A stretch of DNA of 64,000 nt from assembly GCF_001949145.1 (NCBI RefSeq), contig NW_019091521.1:1072710-1136709 (forward strand). Direction: 5' to 3'. Numbering within the stretch: position 1 is the stretch's first letter; each line of letters begins with the position of its first letter. The position numbers and the translations under genes are program-made. Source of the DNA: Acanthaster planci (taxonomy: Eukaryota > Echinodermata > Asteroidea > Valvatida > Acanthasteridae). Of this stretch, positions 57,402 to 64,000 are shown piece by piece. The notes beneath the pieces were generated by a model, which saw only the letters and a list, made by a program, of their open reading frames with translations, was not told the DNA's origin and did not search any database.

Positions 57402-60400
57402 TTAGGTATCGCCGTGGTCACGGCCCTGCCCCTCCACATCGTTGCAGTCCTCGCAGTGTTTCTTGTCCCCCAGACAGGCGGTGTAGCGCACAACGTGCGC
57501 CATGTAGTTCTGCTCGTGGACACCGTGGAAGAGGTGCGACATTGGCCCGTTGGCGTAGATAGCCACGTCCTCCCCAGCGTGTGTTTCTCCTCTCATGGGG
57601 ACAAGAGCCGGCTGAATGAACCTCAGAATTCCTGCGATTATTTGTTTTATAAATAATAATAATTATTAATATATTCCGATTTTGCGAAAAGATATTGAAC
57701 TGTTCAAATCGTATTTGCAACTTTTTTGAAGTTTAATGCGATGGGGATATACAAATTTAACCTGTACACATTGCACGGTAAAACACTCCGTCCAGTAAAT
57801 TTCTCATAATGGCCAATTAACCTATTGGCAATATAGTAACACTATCAGAGCTGTCTGTACCGGGTATATAGGGCCTACTGCAGCTTTGCACTTTTCCATT
57901 CATTTCCACTTGCCTGTACGTTACAGTCCTCACGGTTTTATTAATTAAACAAGCTCCTCTTTCTCCCTCGTGTAAACTGGAGTTACAAACAGTTTCGCAA
58001 AACAGCTTAATTTTGCTTATCAACAGGAGACCAAGTCACAAGCGGAATTTCAGGAAAAAGAATATGCCTGCATGGCAGGTACTCCAGTTTCCCCAGGCAC
58101 TTCTTACCTGTATCTTTGTCGGTGAGCCTGCGGCGTTTTCCCGTGGCTTTGTAGCTCTTTAGCTCGGCAGCTCCCCCCGGTCCATTCGCGTAACTGACCG
58201 TGGTATAAGGCAGATTGTCATCACCGATTTCCAAGTCACTCAGACCTGAAACAATGATTTCAAAGACTAAAGTACGTTTTGTTTTTCTTCCCCAAGATGG
58301 TGCTATTTGGTGGAAAAGTTTAGCTTTTCTAAAAAAATAGTGAAGCTAACCAAACCAACAATCATTATAATCTCCAATTTAGGCGTACATCCAGTTCCAT
58401 TTTTTTTTTAGATATGGCCAGATTAGTGACCCACTATTTACCAAACAATGCCAGGGTCCACAGTCAAGGAACCAGGCAAAGGGGTAAGGAACGTGTATGG
58501 CTAGGAAGAGGTCACATGAACTGCGTCATTGTGGTTGAATAACTTTTGTACAAATACCATTGTTTCATCGAAACTGAACTTGCAAAATATAGTCCTAATC
58601 AAGGTTCAACACACATCATTTTACCTAAAATGGGGTTGCCCCGGCTTGAATGGCCGCTTATGGTCATTGTGTGACTGTGATCAGCAGTGACGATCACCAG
58701 TGTGTCTGACTCATTGGTCAGCTCCATTGCCTTGGTAACAGCAGCTTCGAGGGCCACCGTTTCCTTGAAGGCGTGGCCTGAAAAGCTGCTATGGTGGGCG
58801 TGGTCTATACGACCGGCTACATAATAAATAAATAATATATGGAGATTTGAGTTTTTTTACCGGGAATATTAACATTGTCTAAGAAAGACACGGGATAATC
58901 CTCCCGTCAAAATATAGCCCCTGCCATAAGACGTTAAGACATTAGCGTGATACCGGCCGTCCAAGGTGTGACTGTCGTGGGAGCCTCACACTCTGCAGAG
59001 GAAAGTCTAGCAGATCGAACCCTACCTCTAACAGTACGATGTTTCTTTTTCTCTTCAGAATCCCAAAAGGACAAATTTACAAGTGAGTGTTGTGCCGCCC
59101 TCGGCGACGCCAGTAGAGTGGAGTCAACTCCCAGCCCACTTCCCTGTAGTTTTACTGGATTACGGTAACTTTGATTTTACCTTCGACCATCAGGAAAAAA
59201 CCGTCTTTGTCTTTCTGCAGGATCCTGATGGCCTTCTCTGTCATCTCGGCGATGGATGGTTCGTCAGTTCGCTCAGCCTCATACTGCATGTGGCTGGGCT
59301 CAAACAGACCTCAAACAGGGAAAAATATGGCACCAAATTTCCCTGAAAGTATTGTCCACAATATAAATGGATCAGCGTTGACGTTGACAAGACCAATATT
59401 CAATGAAGGTTGAAAATCAAGTGTGTAAATCAGCATAGAATAATTTGCCCCAATATACGGATGCCGTCGTTAGGTATAGCATAAGTCTCCGGATTCGAAA
59501 GAAGGTCCCCCGTTCTTTCCAGTATGAAACTTACCGAGAAGATACTCTGTCTTCTCCGGCTCTACGTGATCAAACTGTTCCCGGTTCCACACGAAGTGAC
59601 TTGTTTGGCAATCTTTGCTAGCCAGCCATTCGTCTGTCCAAACAGTCCAATGATTCGGAATATTGGAGAAAAATAAACTTGGAATTGGGTTAGAAACCCC
59701 GCCACTCTGCCTATTACCATTCAGTTTCACCCCGATACATTGTTCACGGCGTGATGTTGCTTTTATTAAATTGAATAGGGTGTTAAAATTTGACTTTTCT
59801 CTGTATCAGCAAATCGGAAACTGATTGTGTTTCACAACATGAGCTTGCGGAGTCTCCCTTGAAGACGTAAATAGCTCGACTGTCTTCTAACGAGTCAGTT
59901 CCATATTACCTATGAGATTCCTTCCGTCTGTCCGTCGGCCTTTCAAGAATGGATATTCGTAGTCACTGAAGTTAGTAGGTGTCATCTCTCGTCGACCTCC
60001 GCCCAAAATGACCTGCGAATAAATAACGGAAAAGCTGACGGAACTCAGACTAGTGTTTGTAGATAAAGCATTCTGCAAGACAAGGTGCAAATGGACGGAT
60101 GATCAATTGGATGGAAGATGCATTTCCCCCATTCGCCAGGACCAGACTCTGAAATAATACAATGAACTCTGCCTACTATGAGTCTTCTATACGATGGAGA
60201 GCAGGGCGCACGCTGCCATGTTTGAATACCGTGATATCACCGCGATGTTCGTTAACTGTTAGTGGCCAGGGTTATCCCTAAGGGAAGCCATTGTTTGGTG
60301 ATCTGTCGTACTCACTTCGACTTTATTGCTGAAAAGGACCTCCAATCGAGGAAACCAATCACGTGACATGTGGCCCCGTGGCGCGCACAGCACACCTCTG

Positions 60401-63400
60401 GCCCGCATACACAAGCTTAGCGTATACTTTTGAATATCTACATTCGAGATCATGAGATATTCAGCTCACTTGTTTATACAGTAGATCTCCACTTTATAAG
60501 TCGACCTGAACATGACAACCACTCTCTTGTGCACCCCAAAAATAAGCGGAATCGCGCAAGCAGTTTGACAATTTCTTTTCGACTGCGTGGGCATGACCTG
60601 CATGGAAATGGCTGGGAAATAACCAGCTTATAGTAACTTTTAAAACGTTTGATTCAAATGGTTCATGCGATTAATTTTTAAACATACTTCCAGCGCTTGA
60701 TTGTTATGCTCCTTTTTCCTTACACAGCGATGAATCCCTATTAGAAAGGAAATTTAGAATGGCAGCAGAATATCAATAATTTCAGCAGTTTCGGTGCACA
60801 AAGTTTGCAGCAACACGGTTTCCGCCTGGAATAAGATCACAGTCTTTTACTCAGGCTTATGTACATTTCCAGTTGTCTATAAACCGAAAAAGGACAATTG
60901 AACAGAAGACGAATTAAAACACAAAACTGCATTTTTATAGGGTCTACACGAAAACATTTTAAGAAACCATTCTGATAAAGAGAAGGGGTTGCGACAAATC
61001 TCTGCCCTGAGCCTTGAGTCTGTCCTTGAATCAAGACTACCTTGGTGTTCTTCCCCAGCGTGACAAGTTGATGTGCGATATCGGTGCATCCCAACGCAGC
61101 CTCCTTCTCCGGGATGTCCCCATTGTTCTCCCATTCACGGTCCGGCGAGTGCGCGTACAAACAGGCAGGAGTGGCGTGAGTCACACGGGTAGTTGTCACG
61201 AATCCCGTTGCCTTCCCTGCAGAAAATAAACCCAAACTGTAACACAAAGGTGGACCCATTGTTTGAAAGTTAAGCATTATATAAACATATTTAAATTATG
61301 GATACTGAGCCGGTGAACAAAATCAATAACATAATGACTGACCAAATGTTTGCATTTTGGATAATGTTTCCTAATCACGTGGACATTAATTAATTAAACA
61401 TGCAGTCAGCAAGCCAAACAAAAACCATATTGAAGTCAAAGGCCTGCATTTTGAATAAATATTCGTGAACATCTGCATATCAAACACCTCCCAGCAAGCA
61501 AGTCCAAGGCCAAATTATATGGAAAACACTATGTACATGTGCTCATAAAGGTATTTATATAGTACAAGCCAATCCATAAACACAAAAATTCGTGTGTAGT
61601 GTGGATAACAAATGGAAAAGGGAACAGGGATACCAGAGTTTGATCCAGTATTAAAAAAGGAGGCGCTCACTACTGATGGAAGGGGTGGGGGGGTCAATTG
61701 GAGGTGAACCAGAGTACCTCAGTCGGCAGCTGGGTATAATAAACCTTCTCAGTACACTGGCAGTGCTTCCAATGCGGCTCGTCCACTAGCTGATGATTTG
61801 TCGGTCAATGTCTGTCTATGTGACAGACAAATACAAATCGTATATAATTCAATCATTCGCATGATATAATTCTTCTACGCGCTTGCCATTGCACTGGTAT
61901 AAACAACGAGGCTGATAATGATGGTGGGATGGGTCACATTTCCTGTAATAGAGCCTGAGAGTGCAGTCACGCAGAAAGCTTCCGAAACCCTCGCGTGGTC
62001 CACCTATGGGGATTTTACATGGGGTCGTCCTATCCCGTTCGATAATTTTAGGAAGAACTATTTCCAAATGAAACCACCCGAGAAACACTTACGTCGGAAT
62101 TTTCCCTTTATCCTCCTCAAGCAATATTTTGGAAAGTCAGCGGAGATGGCTAAAAACCAATTTCATTCACGGCCTTTCACTTCTGGCAATATCGTTTGTT
62201 TCCATTCCCAGCGCTTACGACAAAACGATATTAGAAAAATGTCGCATAGATTTGCCTACCCTATACAAGGACTGGGATCTAGATTCAGTTGAGTTGACCT
62301 AGTACAGTTCTTGTCAGCAAAGGTTAGATTAAACATTTGAATCTTTTGTAAAAGCGGAATATTGTTTTAAGGTTATTACCTTATAAATTACAAATTCGTT
62401 AAAATACTTGGATCTGCTTTTATTTTAGCTATAACCAAAAGTCTCCCATCAAGTGTAATTCCGTAACTGCTCATCTGCGTATACAAAACCACAGCATTCC
62501 ACTGCTTTTTTAATGAATTTTATATTTTCGGAAGTGATAGGTCAGTTTTTAGCAGGATATTTCTCAACTAGGTCAGGTAACTTTTCAGTATCTATAAAAA
62601 AATATGCTTAGCCTATCTAATATTGTACGAAAGAGTTTTTACAAGTTGAGATTTTAAGAAGGAATTGAACGAAAATATGTTACCAATTCTAAGTTTTTAC
62701 AACGATTCCGTAAGTGCGCCATCAGGGGTCAACTTTCAGGCTCTATAAGGAATGTGTGCTTGGAGGGTCTTCAACGTTCGTTAGCATATCATTCCCATTC
62801 ATAAATACCTTCGGAGTCGGAAATTAAGCAATTATAAATTTAGAACTATTCCATGAAACAGTTTTACCAGTTTTACTTTCATTTTTGCTTTGAGAACTTT
62901 AGAACACAGATACATGTAATCCAATAAAAATGTGCTCTTTTCCAAGTTTGGTTCACCTCTATTTGATTCCCGCTCACCCCCCCAAATAACAAAGAGTGCA
63001 CCCCCTTCTTTTTCGAAAGCTGGATCCACCACTGACATCCTATATTCCTTTTATCCAACGACATTCACTGCTTTATAAACAAGACCCGCAGGTTTCCTTG
63101 TCGTTGTTCATTATTTGCTTCTTATTCATGCAACCAAATCTAATTCATAGTAAACGCATAAATTCAGCAATAATTATTGCCTTGGTTTGGCTTGGTGACT
63201 TAATGTTTATTCAATGTCCTGGTACTTGCAAATAAAAATTCAGCAGCTCATGTGTGGGTGTATGTTTTCGTGTGTCTTTGATGTTCTTTACTAAACAAAA
63301 TTGTAGCTAGAAGCCACCCCTGTGTTATTTTTATTTCCGGCTTTATTTCAGTTCGCAATGTCTGGACGCAAAATCTTTTATTTCATCTGCTTGAGTTGGT

Positions 63401-63693
63401 CTTAATACTATTTGGATCAACAACTCTTGTATGCCAGTCTGAGCTTGGTGATTTTTGTTCTTCGGTGACAATGGCTCTGCGTAGTACATGCATACACCGT
63501 TTTGCCGTATTTGTTCACCTTCCTTTTCAGCATCAATCATGACCGAGTCCACTGCAGCGTTCAAGCTGGACCGGCAGTCGCCCACTACGGCCGAGTCATC
63601 TAATCCCACCAGCTGCCACTTGGTCTTGACTCCGCAAAAAAACGCAGTGGCCGTACCGGCAGAGTCTGGTACCTGCCGATCGGTGTTGTAGGC
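57402..63693 (-). CDS. Alkaline phosphatase, tandem copy D (partial, exons 3-10; lacks GPI tail)
   Basis: Exons in order: 63519-63693, 61041-61216, 59910-60012, 59535-59633, 59181-59309, 58625-58816, 58108-58245, 57402-57631 (1,242 nt, 413 codons plus stop). Exons 1-2, with the signal peptide and the GDGMG motif, must lie beyond the right edge. Motifs [31 protein letters not shown] and THAGEDVA are intact and every exon length and phase matches the other copies. The last exon departs after CLGDKKHC: it reads [16 protein letters not shown] and stops. The hydrophobic segment corresponding to the GPI signal of the paralogs (GGVPMVTVFV) is still present just downstream but in another frame, because this stretch is 5 nt shorter than in A. 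D may therefore be a soluble secreted enzyme, a dying copy, or affected by an assembly error. Closest to gene C. Confidence 0.9.
61930..62660 (+). repeat. Dispersed repeat, inverted copy of 970-2620
   Basis: Located in intron 3 of gene D. It matches the left-end copy in two blocks (61930-62195 and 62270-62660), uninterrupted here. Landmarks are GGGGATTTTACATGGGG, GAAACCACCC, GGAAGTGATAGGTCA and AGGTCAGGTAA. The open frame at 61918-62292 is not conserved as a frame in the other copy, so it is not supported as a gene. Confidence 0.6.
62661..63518. other. Remainder of intron 3 of gene D
   Basis: AT-rich intron. The stretch 62950-63030 (minus strand GGTGGATCCAGCTTTCGAAA followed by a G-rich run) loosely resembles the GGTGGATCCAGGAATTG and G-rich stretch at 16945-16980, which suggests ends of a common repeat. 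No gene seen. Confidence 0.4.
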
Positions 63694-64000
63694 CTGCCGG
63701 TTGAGGGGTTAGAATTATTTACGTACGGTGGCAAAATTGAAGCAAGAGGAAATTGATCAGAGGAGGTGAAACCTGCGTCGGTCAACCTCGACATCTTGAT
63801 GTCAATCTTTGGACTGCCGTTAAGTGCGAAGTGCCATTTTTAGCTGACGGATTCTGAAATTTAGAAGTTGCTCCTTGAAGATACATTTGCTTGAACTGTA
63901 CGTTCAATTTTGGCAAAGTTCACGACCCATGTAGCCGGCTTGACGTCCATGTTCCGTGCATCATTGCAATTTGTAGCGTGCATCTTCGCAATCATAGAAT
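63694..64000. other. Start of intron 2 of gene D, right window edge
   Basis: Intron sequence upstream of exon 3. The acceptor region reads AACCGGCAG|GCC on the minus strand, as in the other copies (AACCGGCAG|ACC in A and B). Nothing else recognised. Confidence 0.5.

Noticed and set aside
61918-62292. 124-codon plus-strand frame in intron 3 of gene D
   Set aside because: It lies in a dispersed repeat whose other copy (near 2.4 kb) does not keep the frame open.
1-64000. CRISPR arrays, bacterial operons or ribosome-binding sites
   Set aside because: Spliced animal genes dominate and no regularly spaced direct repeats with unique spacers were seen.

Overview
The window looks like nuclear DNA of an invertebrate animal. 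GC-rich exons with conventional GT-AG introns sit in AT-rich introns and spacers full of decayed transposons. The words TACATGTA and ATGCATGC recur, as they do in cephalochordate and some lophotrochozoan genomes, so an amphioxus-like deuterostome is my best guess. The species cannot be proved from this window. Nothing looks bacterial, viral or organellar. || The organising feature is a head-to-tail array of four alkaline phosphatase (ALP) genes, all on the minus strand: A (2635-16541), B (18682-28517), C (35505-50789) and D (57402 to beyond the right edge; exons 3-10 are in the window). A, B and C each have ten coding exons. Exons 2 to 9 have the same lengths in every copy where they are visible (227, 175, 176, 103, 99, 129, 192, 138 nt) and the same intron phases. 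Only the signal-peptide exon and the C-terminal (GPI-signal) exon vary. Metal-binding and catalytic motifs are intact in all copies, so A, B and C should encode secreted or GPI-anchored phosphomonoesterases of 531, 534 and 533 aa. Exon and intron similarity groups A with B and C with D, which suggests two rounds of duplication. The first 0.9 kb resembles the A-B spacer, so the array may continue off the left edge. || Gene D is odd at its end: its final exon is frameshifted relative to its paralogs and stops before the hydrophobic GPI tail. Gene C has SM in place of the usual GG or AG beside the third zinc-ligand histidine, and carries two small tandem duplications that copied splice-site neighbourhoods. 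|| The non-coding sequence holds a nearly intact 3.0-kb hAT element with an 8-bp target duplication (31805-34847) and a degenerate tyrosine-recombinase retrotransposon (about 5050-6840). It also holds two LINE fossils (12430-13915, 22940-23990), a SINE-like unit, several inverted-repeat MITEs (11698, 20387, 30004 and 45116 among others), a dispersed repeat present in opposite orientations near both ends, and a CpG-rich minisatellite. I found no RNA gene, CRISPR array or convincing non-ALP gene. One exon-like ORF (44270-44474, plus strand) is left unexplained. I see no wholly new biological system. The most interesting points are the GPI-less copy D, the boundary duplications in C, and the unexplained exon and dispersed repeats.
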